A stretch of DNA of 64,000 nt from Micromonospora sp. RHAY321 (GCF_023896955.1 NZ_JAMHIW010000004.1:62001-126000), one strand, 5' to 3'. Positions 22,853-32,107 are shown, counted from the first letter of the stretch. A program made the numbers and translations. The notes: generated from the sequence alone by a model not told the origin.

Positions 22853-24895
22853 GTGCGCACAGTACGCCGTACCGCCATCGCTGCCCTGGTGGCCGCGACG
22901 GTGACGACCGGGCTCGCGGTGCCCGCCCAGGCGAAGCCGCGACCGGACCGGACATTCGACGTGCAGGCCCACCGCGGCGGCCTCGGGCTGCGGGTGGAGA
23001 ACACCCTCGCCTCCTTCGGCAACGCCCTCCAGCTCGGGGTGACCACCCTCGAACTGGACGTGCAGATCACCGAGGACGGCCAGGCCGTGGTCACCCACGA
23101 CCGGAAGATCACCGGCACGAAGTGCGTCGACACCGCCCCGGTGACCGCGGGCGACCCGGAGTTCCCGTACGTCGGGAAGTACGTCAACACGCTCACCCTG
23201 GCCCAGGTGCGCACCCTCGACTGCGGTTCGAAGACGCTGTCGGACAAGCCCGGGCAGCTCGCCGTCCCGGGTGCCCGGATGCCGCTGCTGCGTGAGGTCT
23301 TCGCGCTGGTCAACCGCTACGGGGCCAAGGACGTGAAGCTCAACGTCGAGACCAAGGTCGAGGCCGGCGCACCGACCGAGACCGCGCCGCGTGAGCAGTT
23401 CGTCCGGGTCACCGCGGCCGAGGTCCGCGCCGCCGGGATGCTCAAGCAGGTCACCATCCAGAGCTTCGACTGGGGCTCCCTGATGCGGATGCGCCAGGTC
23501 GAGCCGAAGCTGCCGTTGGTCGCCCTGACCAACTACGACTTCCTGCAGACCGGTCAGCCGGGTGCCTCGCCGTGGCTCGGCGGGCTGGACATCGACAACT
23601 TCGGTGGCGACCCGATCCGGGCGATCCGCAGCTTCGGCGCCAGCGCCTTCTCGCCGGTGCACGGCTCGCCGCAGAACGGCACGGTCACCGACCCCGGCTA
23701 CAAGCCGTACGTCACCAGGGAGATGGTGGCCGAGGCGCACCGGTACGGCATCAAGGTGATCCCGTGGACGGTCGACGACCTACCGACCATGGCCAAGCTC
23801 ATCGACGACGGCGTGGACGGCATCATCACCGACTACCCGGACCGGCTGCGCGGCCTGCTGGCCCAGCGCGGCTACCGGCTGCCGAAGGCGTACGCGGCGC
23901 CGTTCGACATCCAGGCGCACCGCGGCGGTCGGGCCACCCGACCGGAGAACACGCTGCCGGCGTTCTCCAACGCGCTGGCCAACCGGGCCATCTCCACGCT
24001 GGAACTGGACACCGGCGTCACCGCCGACGGCAAGCTCGTCGTGCTGCACGACCGCACGGTCAACGGGTCGCACTGCGTCGACACCGCCCCGGTGCGCCCC
24101 GGTGACCCCCAGTTCCCGTACGTGGGCAAGCCGGTACACGAGCTGACCCTGGCGCAGCTCAAGACCGTCGACTGCGGCACGAAGACCTTGCCCGAGCTGC
24201 CCGCGCAGGTGCCCGCGCCGGGTGCCCGGATTCCCACCCTGGACGAGGTCTTCGCCCTGGTGAAGGCCAGCGGCCGCAGCGACATCGGGATGAACATCGA
24301 GACGAAGATCAGCCCGGTGGTGAACGACACCGAGCCGTACCGCAGCTTCACCCGGAAGCTGGTCGACGCGATCCAGCGGGCCGGTTTCACCAACCGGGCC
24401 ACCATCCAGTCGTTCGACTGGCGCACCATCACCTACGCCCGCCAGCTCGACCGGCGGATCGGCACGGTCGGTCTGGTCTGGCAGTACGGCCCGGCCGAGT
24501 GCGCCACCCTCGCCGACGAGTGCTCGCTGCAGGCGGTCTACGGCAACCCGTCCGTGAAGAGCCCCTGGACCGGTGGACTGGACTGGTGGAAGTACCAGGA
24601 CCTGGGCAAGCTGACCCGGGCCGCGGGCGCCGGCACGGTGTCCGCCAACTGGCAGGTGCACGACCCGAAGCAGGGCACCGTGGCCTCGGCCGACTGGTAC
24701 CTGCGGGAGAACCCGGCGTACTTCCACGGACCGGACGTACGGACCCTCCAGACGCGCTACGACCTGAAGGTGATCCCGTACACCGTCGATGACGCGCGGG
24801 TGATGCAGCGGGTCATCGACCTGGGTGTCGACGGCATCATCACCGACGACCCGGACCTGTTGGTGAGCGTGGCGATCCGCAACGGTCTGCGCTGA
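22853..24895 (+). CDS. Secreted glycerophosphodiester phosphodiesterase with two tandem GDPD domains
   Basis: The 680-residue exported protein starts at GTG after AGGAGGGG and has a signal peptide ending near PAQAKP. Two full GDPD domains follow. Domain 1 has QAHRGGLGLRVENTLASF, LELDVQITEDGQAVVTHDRK and IIPWTVDD-like VIPWTVDDLPTMAKLIDDG. Domain 2, from about residue 347, repeats QAHRGGRATRPENTLPAF, TLELDTGVTADGKLVVLHDR and VIPYTVDDARVMQRVIDLG. Catalytic His, Arg, Glu and metal ligands are present in both. It should hydrolyse glycerophosphodiesters, including teichoic-acid-like polymers, outside the cell. Most family members have one domain. Confidence 0.9.
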   Translation: MRTVRRTAIAALVAATVTTGLAVPAQAKPRPDRTFDVQAHRGGLGLRVENTLASFGNALQLGVTTLELDVQITEDGQAVVTHDRKITGTKCVDTAPVTAGDPEFPYVGKYVNTLTLAQVRTLDCGSKTLSDKPGQLAVPGARMPLLREVFALVNRYGAKDVKLNVETKVEAGAPTETAPREQFVRVTAAEVRAAGMLKQVTIQSFDWGSLMRMRQVEPKLPLVALTNYDFLQTGQPGASPWLGGLDIDNFGGDPIRAIRSFGASAFSPVHGSPQNGTVTDPGYKPYVTREMVAEAHRYGIKVIPWTVDDLPTMAKLIDDGVDGIITDYPDRLRGLLAQRGYRLPKAYAAPFDIQAHRGGRATRPENTLPAFSNALANRAISTLELDTGVTADGKLVVLHDRTVNGSHCVDTAPVRPGDPQFPYVGKPVHELTLAQLKTVDCGTKTLPELPAQVPAPGARIPTLDEVFALVKASGRSDIGMNIETKISPVVNDTEPYRSFTRKLVDAIQRAGFTNRATIQSFDWRTITYARQLDRRIGTVGLVWQYGPAECATLADECSLQAVYGNPSVKSPWTGGLDWWKYQDLGKLTRAAGAGTVSANWQVHDPKQGTVASADWYLRENPAYFHGPDVRTLQTRYDLKVIPYTVDDARVMQRVIDLGVDGIITDDPDLLVSVAIRNGLR

Positions 24896-24918
24896 CCTGC
24901 GCTGACACGCTGACCACC

Positions 24919-24952
24919 CGAACGCCGGCCGGCATTTTCCGGCCGGCGTTCG
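24919..24952 (+). terminator. Strong hairpin terminator after the GDPD gene
   Basis: A perfect 14-bp stem (CGAACGCCGGCCGG and its complement) with the 6-base loop CATTTT lies 24 bases past the stop, followed by GTGTT. Confidence 0.85.
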
Positions 24953-25083
24953 GTGTTACCTGCTCGGGCGCCTCGGGTAGTCGGGGGTTGTCCCCGCCAC
25001 GAACGCCAACCCTGCCGTGGCCGAAACGCGGTAGCGGGGCGAGGGAATGCAGGTACGACTCATCGCATCCTGAGGAGGACCAG

Positions 25084-25461
25084 ATGAGCACGCAGGCTGC
25101 TTCCACCAGGCCCATGAACCGACCGACGTCGGACGTGCAGAACCCCGCGTCGATGCAGGACCGGGCCACCCGGCAGATGCCGGTCGTGCAGGACGGGCGT
25201 CGGAACGACATGCAGGCACCCGGCACGGAGACCAAGCAGGCGTTCAAGACCACAGAGTTCTGGGTCTACATCGCCGCGGTGATCGCCGTACTGGGCGCGT
25301 CGCAGGTCGTCGGCAGGAACTCCGCTGGGGTCGACATCTTCCGGGCCGACAACGCCTGGTTCATGATCACCCTGCTGACGCTGGGTTACCTCGGTAGCCG
25401 AGGCCTGGCCAAGGCCGGCAGTAACTACCGTAGCGCTGAGGAGCGCAAGGCCCGGCACTGA
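25084..25461 (+). CDS. Small two-helix membrane protein, function unknown
   Basis: This 125-residue protein has a disordered, Gln/Met/Asn-rich N-terminus (to about 55). Two hydrophobic helices follow, FWVYIAAVIAVLGASQVVG and AWFMITLLTLGYLGSRGLAK, then a basic tail. The start follows TGAGGAGGA. It matches no named family that I recognise but resembles small actinobacterial membrane proteins. It has its own strong terminator. Confidence 0.75.
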   Translation: MSTQAASTRPMNRPTSDVQNPASMQDRATRQMPVVQDGRRNDMQAPGTETKQAFKTTEFWVYIAAVIAVLGASQVVGRNSAGVDIFRADNAWFMITLLTLGYLGSRGLAKAGSNYRSAEERKARH

Positions 25462-25483
25462 CCGGGTACGCGTAGCACAGCAA

Positions 25484-25520
25484 ACGGTGGCCTCCGGGAG
25501 AACCTCCCGGAGGCCACCGT
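25484..25520. terminator. Bidirectional hairpin between convergent genes
   Basis: A perfect 17-bp stem (ACGGTGGCCTCCGGGAG and its complement) with a 3-base AAC loop lies between the small membrane protein and spo0M-like stop codons. Confidence 0.85.
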
Positions 25521-25533
25521 CGCCTGTGGACGG

Positions 25534-26484
25534 CTACTCGTCGAAGCCGCCGAAGTCTCCACCCATGTCGCCCTCGAAGGCGTCCTCGATCATTTCGCCG
25601 GCGACCATGCCGCCGGCGACGCCGAGCGCCGCGCCGGCCACCATGCCGCCCATCCCGTGCCCTCGGCCGTGGCCGTGACCCGGGCCGAAGCCCTGCGAGC
25701 GCAGGCTGCCGTAGCGCGACGTGGTCTCGCGCAGCCAACCGTCGACGACCTGCGCCCAGTCGACGCGGTCGGCGTCGGCGTGCGACACCTGGTAGCGGCC
25801 GAACGCATCGTGCCCGGCGCTGAGGAAGCCGCCCCGCTTGTCGCACTCCAGGATCACGTCGACCCCGCGCTGGCTGGTCACGAAGGTCAGCTCGACCTCC
25901 CTGATCGTGTTCGCGTACTGCGGCGAGGCGAAGAACTCGATCTCCTGGTAGAACGGCAGCGTCTGCTGGACGCCCCGGATGTGGCCGCGCTCGAGGTCGG
26001 CGTGCTTGAACCGGAAGCCGAGCCGCTGGAACGCCTCCAGGATGCGCTCGTGCACCGGCAGGGGGTGCACGGCCACCTGGTCCAGGTCGCTCTTGTCCAC
26101 CGCGCGGGCCACCGCCAGCTCGGTCCGCAGGCCCATCGTCATGCCGTGCAGGCGCTGGCCGTAGACGTCGGTGATCGGGGTCTCCCACGGCACCGGCAGC
26201 TGGAACGGGATCGAGAGCTGCTGCTTGGGCGCGAGCTGGAGCGGGCCACTGACCGACATGCGGTGGAACTCCATCGTGCCCGCGTACTCGGTGTCGTGTC
26301 CCTCGACCTCGACCCGGGTGACCAGACCGATCACGACCTGCTCGATGGCCGCCGGGCTGTCACCGCCGACGAGGTTGACCTGCCCGTCGAGGGTCAGGCC
26401 GGGTCGGGTGTTGGGGTTGGTCAGCACGGTGTCCACGCTGGGACCGCCCACACCGAACGCGCTCAACATCTTCTTGAAGACCAT
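25534..26484 (-). CDS. Spo0M-family sporulation-control protein
   Basis: This 316-residue protein begins MVFKKMLSAFGVGGPSVDTV. It shows the arrestin-like Spo0M pattern: LDGQVNLVGGDSPAAIEQVV, SIPFQLPVPWETPITDVYG, MGLRTELAVARAVDKSDLD, then VHERILEAFQRLGFRFKHAD. The C-terminus has a His/Gly-rich GFGPGHGHGRGHGMGG run, an amphipathic Gly/Ala helix and an acidic end. Spo0M affects sporulation and cell-cycle protein localisation in Bacillus; in actinobacteria it is common but less studied. AGGAG precedes the ATG. The His-rich segment might bind metal, which is inference. Confidence 0.87.
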   Translation of the reverse strand: MVFKKMLSAFGVGGPSVDTVLTNPNTRPGLTLDGQVNLVGGDSPAAIEQVVIGLVTRVEVEGHDTEYAGTMEFHRMSVSGPLQLAPKQQLSIPFQLPVPWETPITDVYGQRLHGMTMGLRTELAVARAVDKSDLDQVAVHPLPVHERILEAFQRLGFRFKHADLERGHIRGVQQTLPFYQEIEFFASPQYANTIREVELTFVTSQRGVDVILECDKRGGFLSAGHDAFGRYQVSHADADRVDWAQVVDGWLRETTSRYGSLRSQGFGPGHGHGRGHGMGGMVAGAALGVAGGMVAGEMIEDAFEGDMGGDFGGFDE

Positions 26485-26626
26485 CGGAACTCCTGTGCGA
26501 CAGCCGACCGCTCCAGGATGGAGTCGGACGTTGACTCGTGGGCACCTTATCCAGGGGCCCTGTGAGGTGGCTGTGAAGTACCGACGCCCACCACGCTGCG
26601 TTTCCGGGGCAGTGCGGTGAGTTGCC

Positions 26627-27409
26627 TCAGCGGCTGGCGCGACGCCGGAACAGCACTCCGCACGCGGCCACACCGACCACCAGGAACCCGGCGGCCCAGG
26701 CGAGCGCGGCCGGAGCCGACCCGCTGACCGGGCCGTCCACCAGCAGACCGCGGATCGTCTCGACCAGCGGCGTCATCGGCTGGTGGCGGGCGAAGCCCTG
26801 GAGGAAGACCGGCATCGTCTCCGGCGGCACGAACGTGCTGCTCACGTACGGCAGGAACAGCACCACGAAGGAGAACGCCCCGGCCGCCTCCGCGTTCGTC
26901 ACCAGGAGGCCGAACGCCGCCGACAGGGCCGACACCCCGGACATGAACAGCACCAGCAGCCCGACCAGGGCCACCCAGTCCAGCACCGAGGCGGTGGGCC
27001 GGAAACCGAGGAGGAGCGACACCGCCACGACGATGGTCGTCGAGACGAGGTTGCGCGCCACGCTGGCCACGATGTGCCCGATCAGCACCGCCGAGCCGAG
27101 GACCGGCAGCGAACGGAGACGGGCGATCATCCCGGTCGTCATGTCCTGGTTGACCCCCACGCCGGTGGACGCCGAACCGAAGGCCGCGCAGATCAGGATG
27201 ATCCCGGGCACCACGTAGGTCAGGTAGCGCGTGCCGGTCTCGATCGCGCCGCCGAAGACGTAGACGAACGCCAGCAGGATCAGCACCGGCAGCAGGATCG
27301 CCGTGATCAACGCATCGACGCTGCGAACCGACCGTCGCAGGCCGCGACCGACCAGGGCGCTCACGTCCACGATCACGCCGGGCAGCCGGGTCGTCTCGCT
27401 GGCGGTCAT
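26627..27409 (-). CDS. ABC-2 type exporter permease (DrrB-like)
   Basis: This 260-residue integral membrane protein has six predicted helices in the ABC-2 arrangement (ALITAILLPVLILLAFVYVF; YVVPGIILICAAFGSASTGV; WVALVGLLVLFMSGVSALSA; FSFVVLFLPYVSSTFVP). The RLRSLPVLGSAVLIGHI coupling helix and a late QPMTPLVETIRGLL segment match DrrB-type daunorubicin-resistance permeases. Its ATG overlaps the ATPase stop (ATGA). It probably forms a drug or lipid exporter with that ATPase. Confidence 0.88.
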   Translation of the reverse strand: MTASETTRLPGVIVDVSALVGRGLRRSVRSVDALITAILLPVLILLAFVYVFGGAIETGTRYLTYVVPGIILICAAFGSASTGVGVNQDMTTGMIARLRSLPVLGSAVLIGHIVASVARNLVSTTIVVAVSLLLGFRPTASVLDWVALVGLLVLFMSGVSALSAAFGLLVTNAEAAGAFSFVVLFLPYVSSTFVPPETMPVFLQGFARHQPMTPLVETIRGLLVDGPVSGSAPAALAWAAGFLVVGVAACGVLFRRRASR

Positions 27410-28368
27410 CGGGCCACCGCCACGGCCGGCTCGATCGACGCCTGCTCGGTCAGTGCGAGGAAAACCTCGTCGAGGGTGGGCCGGTGCAACGCGAGCCGGT
27501 CCACCTCGACGCCCCGGGCGTCGAGCAGACCGAGCAGGTCCCGCACCGCGGCCGCGCTGCCGTCGGTGGGCACGTGCACGGACAGCGTCGCCGCATCCTC
27601 CCGGGCGGGCACGGCGTACTCAGCCAGCAGCGCCGAGGCGCGGGCGAGCGCGCCGGCATCGGGCAGTACGAGCTGCGCGGTCTCGCCGCCGATCCGGGCC
27701 TTGAGCTGCTCGGCGGTCCCCTCGGCAGCGACCCGCCCATCGTTCAGAACGGTGATCTGGTCCGCCAGCCGGTCCGCCTCATCCAGGTACTGCGTGGTCA
27801 ACAGGACCGTGACGCCGGCAGCGGCCAGGTCGGCGATCGAGCCCCAGACGTCGCGGCGGCTGCGCGGGTCCAGCCCGGTGGTCGGCTCGTCGAGGAACAG
27901 GACCCGAGGCTCGACGACGAGACTCAGGGCGATGTCCAACCGGCGGGCCATCCCGCCGGAGTAGGTCGACACCCGCCGCGCGCCGGCCGCCGTCAGGTCG
28001 AAGCGGTCGAGCAGCTCGTCGGCTCGGGCCCGCGCCGCCGCACGGGTCAGGTGGCGCAGCCGGCCCATCAGAACCAGGTTCTCCCGGCCGGTCAGCATCT
28101 CGTCCACGGCCGCGTACTGGCCGGTGAGACTGATCGAACGTCGTACCGCCGCCGGCGCGGTGACCACGTCGTGCCCGGCCACCACGGCGCGGCCGCCGTC
28201 CGGACGCAGCAGCGTCGACAGCACCTTGACCGCCGTCGTCTTGCCGGCGCCGTTCGGCCCCAGCAGTGCCGCGACGGTGCCGCGTTCGACCAGCAGGTCG
28301 ACGCCGTCGAGGACGGCGACACCACCGAAGCGTTTCGTGAGGGATTCAAGCTCGACTGTGTATGGCAT
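27406..28368 (-). CDS. ABC exporter ATP-binding protein (DrrA-like)
   Basis: This DrrA/CcmA-type ATPase has Walker A GPNGAGKTT, Q-loop SLTGQYAAVDEMLTGRENL, signature YSGGMARRLDIALSL, Walker B VLFLDEPTTGLDPRSR, and a switch His replaced in LTTQYLDEADRL by Gln, as in DrrA. The C-terminal DrrA extension ends VDRLALHRPTLDEVFLALT. ATG 28368 is preferred: an upstream ATG at 28386 lies inside the 31-bp operator. Control by the divergent TetR protein is likely. Confidence 0.9.
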   Translation of the reverse strand: MPYTVELESLTKRFGGVAVLDGVDLLVERGTVAALLGPNGAGKTTAVKVLSTLLRPDGGRAVVAGHDVVTAPAAVRRSISLTGQYAAVDEMLTGRENLVLMGRLRHLTRAAARARADELLDRFDLTAAGARRVSTYSGGMARRLDIALSLVVEPRVLFLDEPTTGLDPRSRRDVWGSIADLAAAGVTVLLTTQYLDEADRLADQITVLNDGRVAAEGTAEQLKARIGGETAQLVLPDAGALARASALLAEYAVPAREDAATLSVHVPTDGSAAAVRDLLGLLDARGVEVDRLALHRPTLDEVFLALTEQASIEPAVAVAR

Positions 28369-28398
28369 ATACCGAGTGTATGACATACACCGGGTATA
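28368..28398. promoter_or_regulatory. 31-bp palindromic operator between the drug exporter and TetR genes
   Basis: The core GTGTATG-A-CATACAC (28376-28390) is a perfect 7-1-7 palindrome. TATACC and GGTATA at the outer edges share the same centre (28383). It covers the divergent promoter region: a minus-strand TTGATC lies at 28400-28405, and TATAGG for the plus strand at 28395-28400. It is a strong candidate TetR operator controlling both genes. Confidence 0.8.
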
Positions 28399-28411
28399 GG
28401 ATCAACCCCTC

Positions 28412-29146
28412 ATGGAACGCGCGATGTCGCCGCTCGAGGCGATCTGGACGGCCAGGCCCCCCGCCGAAGCACGGGAGGGCCTGTCGCTGACGCGCATCGT
28501 CGGCGCCGCGATCGAGGTCGCCGACACCGACGGCCTCGGCGCCGTGTCGATGAGCCGGGTCGCCAAGAGCCTCGGCTTCACCACGATGTCGCTCTACCGG
28601 CACGTCGCGAACAAGGAGGAGCTGATCCTGCACATGCAGGACGCCGCCGTCGGCCCCCCACCGGCCGACCTGGTGACGGGCCAGGACTGGCGGGCGGACC
28701 TCGGCCGCTGGTCATGGGCCGCGGTACGCAAGCTCCGCGACCACCCGTGGATCCTGCAGACGCTGTCGATGTTCGGCCCACCCGCGACCCCCAACCAGCT
28801 CAGCTGGTTCGAGTACGGGCTCCGCGCACTCGGCCCGACTCCGCTCGGCGAGAACGAGAAGGTGTCGGCGATCCTGCTCATCCAGGCCCACAGCTTCGCC
28901 GACCTGACGTTCCACACGGCCGGTTCGGCCACCGCGGTCGCCGACGGCGACCCCTACGAGACGCTCTTCACCCGGATCATCGACCCGAAACGGTTCCCCG
29001 CGCTGACCGCCGCCTTCAGCGGCGGCGGCTTCGCCTCGACCGACAACCCGGAGGCCGACCGGGACTGGCTGTACGAGTTCGGCCTGCAACGAATCCTCGA
29101 CGGCGTCCAGGTCCTCGTCGAGCAGCGTCGCTCCGGGGAGAGCTGA
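28412..29146 (+). CDS. TetR/AcrR-family regulator of the adjacent exporter
   Basis: This 244-residue protein has the TetR helix-turn-helix SLTRIVGAAIEVADTDGLGA, then VSMSRVAKSLGFTTMSLYRH and VANKEELILHM. A larger C-terminal ligand domain follows, of the kind found in TetR proteins that govern drug pumps. It starts 14 bases after the palindromic operator and is probably nearly leaderless. It is divergent from the DrrAB-like exporter, giving the classic repressor-pump pair. The ligand is unknown. Confidence 0.92.
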   Translation: MERAMSPLEAIWTARPPAEAREGLSLTRIVGAAIEVADTDGLGAVSMSRVAKSLGFTTMSLYRHVANKEELILHMQDAAVGPPPADLVTGQDWRADLGRWSWAAVRKLRDHPWILQTLSMFGPPATPNQLSWFEYGLRALGPTPLGENEKVSAILLIQAHSFADLTFHTAGSATAVADGDPYETLFTRIIDPKRFPALTAAFSGGGFASTDNPEADRDWLYEFGLQRILDGVQVLVEQRRSGES

Positions 29147-29210
29147 ACCGTCTGAAGCGCCTCGTCGCGCAGCGGATGCCGGTGCGGCGCGACCGACGCC
29201 GGCCGTGTGC

Positions 29211-29987
29211 CTACCCGGGCTCGACGACGACCAGCTCGCCCACCTGCTCGCCGATCGCGGCACGCGCCTCCGCCGACAGCCCACGGTCGGTGATCAGCAC
29301 GTCGGCCGCCTCCAGGGGAGCGATCGTGGCGATGCCGATGGTCTCCCACTTGGTGTGGTCGGCGAGCACCACCAGCCGGCGGGCGGCGCCGATCAGGCAC
29401 CGGTTGACCCCCGCCTCCAGCAGGTTCGGTGTGGTGAAGCCGGTCCGTGGGCTGAGCCCGTGCACCCCGAGGAAGAGCAGGTCGACGTTGAGCGCGCTGA
29501 TCGCCGCCTCGGCCACCGGCCCGGTCAGCGCGTCCGACGGCGTACGGATGCCACCGGTCAACACGACCGTCTGGTCGGCACGCGGGTTCTGGTAGAGCGC
29601 GTCGGCCACCGGGATCGAGTTGGTCACCACGGTCAGCCCGCGTACGTCGGAGAGCAGCGTGGCCAGAGCGGCGGTGGTGGTGCCGGCGGAGAGTGCGATG
29701 GCCATCCCCGGCTCCACCATGGTCGCCGCCCGCTCGGCGATGGCCCGCTTCTCGGCCTGCTGGCGGATCGACTTCGCGGCGAAGCCGGGCTCCTCGGCCG
29801 AACCCGGCCCGGCCAGTGTCGCTCCACCGTGCACCTTGTCCACCAGGCCGCGTTCGGCCAGCACCTCCAGGTCGCGCCGGATCGTCATGTCGGACACGCC
29901 GAACCGGCTGACCAACTGGCTCACCCGCACGCCACCGCGCTGACGGATCAGATCGAGGATGGCGGTCTGCCGCTGCTGGGCGAGCAC
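29211..29987 (-). CDS. DeoR/GlpR-family transcriptional regulator
   Basis: This 258-residue protein begins MLAQQRQTAILDLIRQRGGV, then VSQLVSRFGVSDMTIRRDLE, the DeoR helix-turn-helix, and HGGATL. The DeoR sensor domain has ALSAGTTTAALATLL, LTVVTNSIPVADAL, LTGGIRTPSDALTGP, and FLGVHGLSPRTGFTTPN. Such repressors respond to phosphorylated sugars. It follows the GH42 beta-galactosidase gene on the same strand by 36 bases, and is likely the local regulator of galactoside use. Confidence 0.92.
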   Translation of the reverse strand: MLAQQRQTAILDLIRQRGGVRVSQLVSRFGVSDMTIRRDLEVLAERGLVDKVHGGATLAGPGSAEEPGFAAKSIRQQAEKRAIAERAATMVEPGMAIALSAGTTTAALATLLSDVRGLTVVTNSIPVADALYQNPRADQTVVLTGGIRTPSDALTGPVAEAAISALNVDLLFLGVHGLSPRTGFTTPNLLEAGVNRCLIGAARRLVVLADHTKWETIGIATIAPLEAADVLITDRGLSAEARAAIGEQVGELVVVEPG

Positions 29988-30023
29988 CTGGGTAACCTCC
30001 TTCGCGCCGTCATTGTCGCCGAA

Positions 30024-32078
30024 TCAGGTCGCGTCGGCGGCCGGGTCCTCACGGACCACGACCACCTCACCGGCCGGCACCGTCAGCTCACCGGCACACC
30101 GCGCTCCGGTCAACAGCTCGGTGCCGCTCACCGCGAGCCGCACCTCGGCCTCGGTATGGTTGATGGCGAACAGCCAGCTCCGCTCGCCGTCGCGCCGCCG
30201 GACCACCTCCACGCCGGTCGGCGCCTCCGCCGCCGGGCGGACTCCGGCCTCGTCGAGCAGCCGGGTGACCAGCCGATCGGTGGCCGGCTCGTCCAGCCGG
30301 GTGCCGACGTACCAGGCGGCGCCGGCACCGATCGGATTCCGCGTCAGCGCCGGTACGCCCGGCAACGGCCCGTCGGCGTACGAGGCGAGCACCTCGGCGC
30401 CCTCGGAGTGCAGCCACTCGGTCCACACGTCGGCCGTGCCGCCGTCGTCCAACCGGACCTGCTCGCCCTCACGCAACGGGAAGAACTCCTCGGTCCGTAC
30501 GCCGAGCAGCTCGCGGAACGCGCCCGGGTAGCCGCCCATCCGGATGTGGTCGTTCTCGTCCACGATGCCGCTGAAGTAGGTGATCGCGGCGGTGCCGCCG
30601 GACTCGACGAACCGGCGCAGCGCGTCGGCGTCGCCGTCGCGCACCAGGTAGAGGGTGGGCACCAGGACCAGCCGGTAGCCACTGAGATCGGCCGACGGGT
30701 GGACGATGTCGGCGGTCACACCGGCCTTGAACAGTGCGCCGTACAGGGCGGTCAGCCGGTCGACGTACCGGACGTCGACGCTGGGGTGCGAGTCCAGCTC
30801 GACGCCCCAGCAGGCCTCCCAGTCGAACAGGATGGCCACCTCGGCGTCCACCCGGCTGCCGCGTACCTCGGCCAGCGCCTTGAGGTCCGCGCCGAGCTGG
30901 CAGACCTCGCGGAACACCTTGGTGTCCGGCCCGGCGTGCGGCACCAGCGCGGAGTGGAACTTCTCGGCCCCGGCCCGGGAGGCCCGCCACTGGAAGAACA
31001 GGACCCCGTCGGCGCCGCGGGCGACGTGCGCCAGGCTGTTGCGGCGCAACTCCCCCGGCAGCTTCGCCACGTTGCGCGGCTGCCAGTTGACGGCGCTGGT
31101 GGAGTGCTCCATCAACAGCCACGGGTCGCCACCGGCGACGCCCCGGGTGTGGTCGGCCGAGAGCGCCAACCCGACGTGCGCCTGCGGGTCGGCGGCGGTC
31201 AGGTAGTGGTCGTTGGAGACCAGGTCCACGTCGCCGGCCCAGGAGTGGTAGTCCATGTACTTGATCCCGGTGCCGATCATGAAGTTGGTGGTCACCGGCT
31301 GGCGGACCAACGTCTTCAGCAACTCGCGTTCGGCGCGCAGTTGGGCCCGCTGCTCGTCGGAGGAGAAACGCAGGAAGTCCAGTTGCTGGGTGGGGTTGGC
31401 GAAGGTCGGGGCGGTGCGCGGCGGGTTGATCTCGGCCCAGTCGCCGTAGCGCTGGCTCCAGAAGGCGGTGCCCCACGCGTCGTTGAGCCGGTCCAGGTCG
31501 CCGTACCGCTCGCGCAGCCAGTCGCGGAAGGCCCCGGCGCTGACGTCGCAGTAGCAGTGCACGTTGTGGCAGCCCAGCTCGTTGGAGACGTGCCACATCA
31601 CCACCGCCGGGTGCTCGGCGTACCGGTCGGCGACCGCCCGCACCAACTCCAGCGACCGCTGTCGGAACACCGGAGAGCTGGGGCAGTACGCCTGCCGTCC
31701 GCCCGGCCAGAGGATCGCACCGTCGGCCCGGCGGGGCAGCGTCTCCGGATGCGCGCGGGCCAGCCACGGCGGCGGGCTGGCGGTGGCGGTGGCGAGGTCG
31801 ACCTGGATGCCGCCGTCGTGCAGCAGGTCCAGCACCCGGTCCAGCCAGCCGAACTCGAACCGGCCCGGGGTGGGTTCCAGCAGCGCCCAGGAGAAGATGC
31901 CGACGGAGACCAGGTTGACCCCGGCGCGGCGCATCAGGTCGACGTCCTCGGACCAGGTCTGCTCGGGCCACTGCTCCGGGTTGTAGTCGCCGCCGAAATA
32001 GATGCCGTCACCCTGCCATCGCCGCATGAGAGCTGAGGGTGCACCGGGCAACCCACGGAAGTCAACAGGTTCCAACAT
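30024..32078 (-). CDS. GH42 beta-galactosidase
   Basis: This 684-residue cytoplasmic enzyme has the GH42 layout. The barrel begins IYFGGDYNPEQWPEQTWSED, the acid/base Glu is in WHVSNELGCHNVHCYC (about residue 167), and the nucleophile Glu is in PWLLMEHSTSAVNWQ. The Cys of the CHNVHCYC region is part of the family's metal cluster. The trimerisation and C-terminal beta domains follow. It removes terminal beta-galactose from imported oligosaccharides. ATG 32078 is taken; a TTG at 32093 is possible. It precedes the DeoR gene and is divergent from the sugar importer. Confidence 0.92.
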   Translation of the reverse strand: MLEPVDFRGLPGAPSALMRRWQGDGIYFGGDYNPEQWPEQTWSEDVDLMRRAGVNLVSVGIFSWALLEPTPGRFEFGWLDRVLDLLHDGGIQVDLATATASPPPWLARAHPETLPRRADGAILWPGGRQAYCPSSPVFRQRSLELVRAVADRYAEHPAVVMWHVSNELGCHNVHCYCDVSAGAFRDWLRERYGDLDRLNDAWGTAFWSQRYGDWAEINPPRTAPTFANPTQQLDFLRFSSDEQRAQLRAERELLKTLVRQPVTTNFMIGTGIKYMDYHSWAGDVDLVSNDHYLTAADPQAHVGLALSADHTRGVAGGDPWLLMEHSTSAVNWQPRNVAKLPGELRRNSLAHVARGADGVLFFQWRASRAGAEKFHSALVPHAGPDTKVFREVCQLGADLKALAEVRGSRVDAEVAILFDWEACWGVELDSHPSVDVRYVDRLTALYGALFKAGVTADIVHPSADLSGYRLVLVPTLYLVRDGDADALRRFVESGGTAAITYFSGIVDENDHIRMGGYPGAFRELLGVRTEEFFPLREGEQVRLDDGGTADVWTEWLHSEGAEVLASYADGPLPGVPALTRNPIGAGAAWYVGTRLDEPATDRLVTRLLDEAGVRPAAEAPTGVEVVRRRDGERSWLFAINHTEAEVRLAVSGTELLTGARCAGELTVPAGEVVVVREDPAADAT

Positions 32079-32107
32079 CGACTTCTTTTCCAACGTTTAC
32101 CGCGTAA

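Noticed and set aside
23780..24727. A long minus-strand frame opposite the GDPD gene
   Set aside because: It is antisense to a clearly conserved coding sequence and has a composition typical of shadow frames in high-GC DNA.
27406..28386. ATG 28386 as start of the DrrA-like ATPase
   Set aside because: It lies inside the operator palindrome and adds only six atypical residues; ATG 28368 is more likely.
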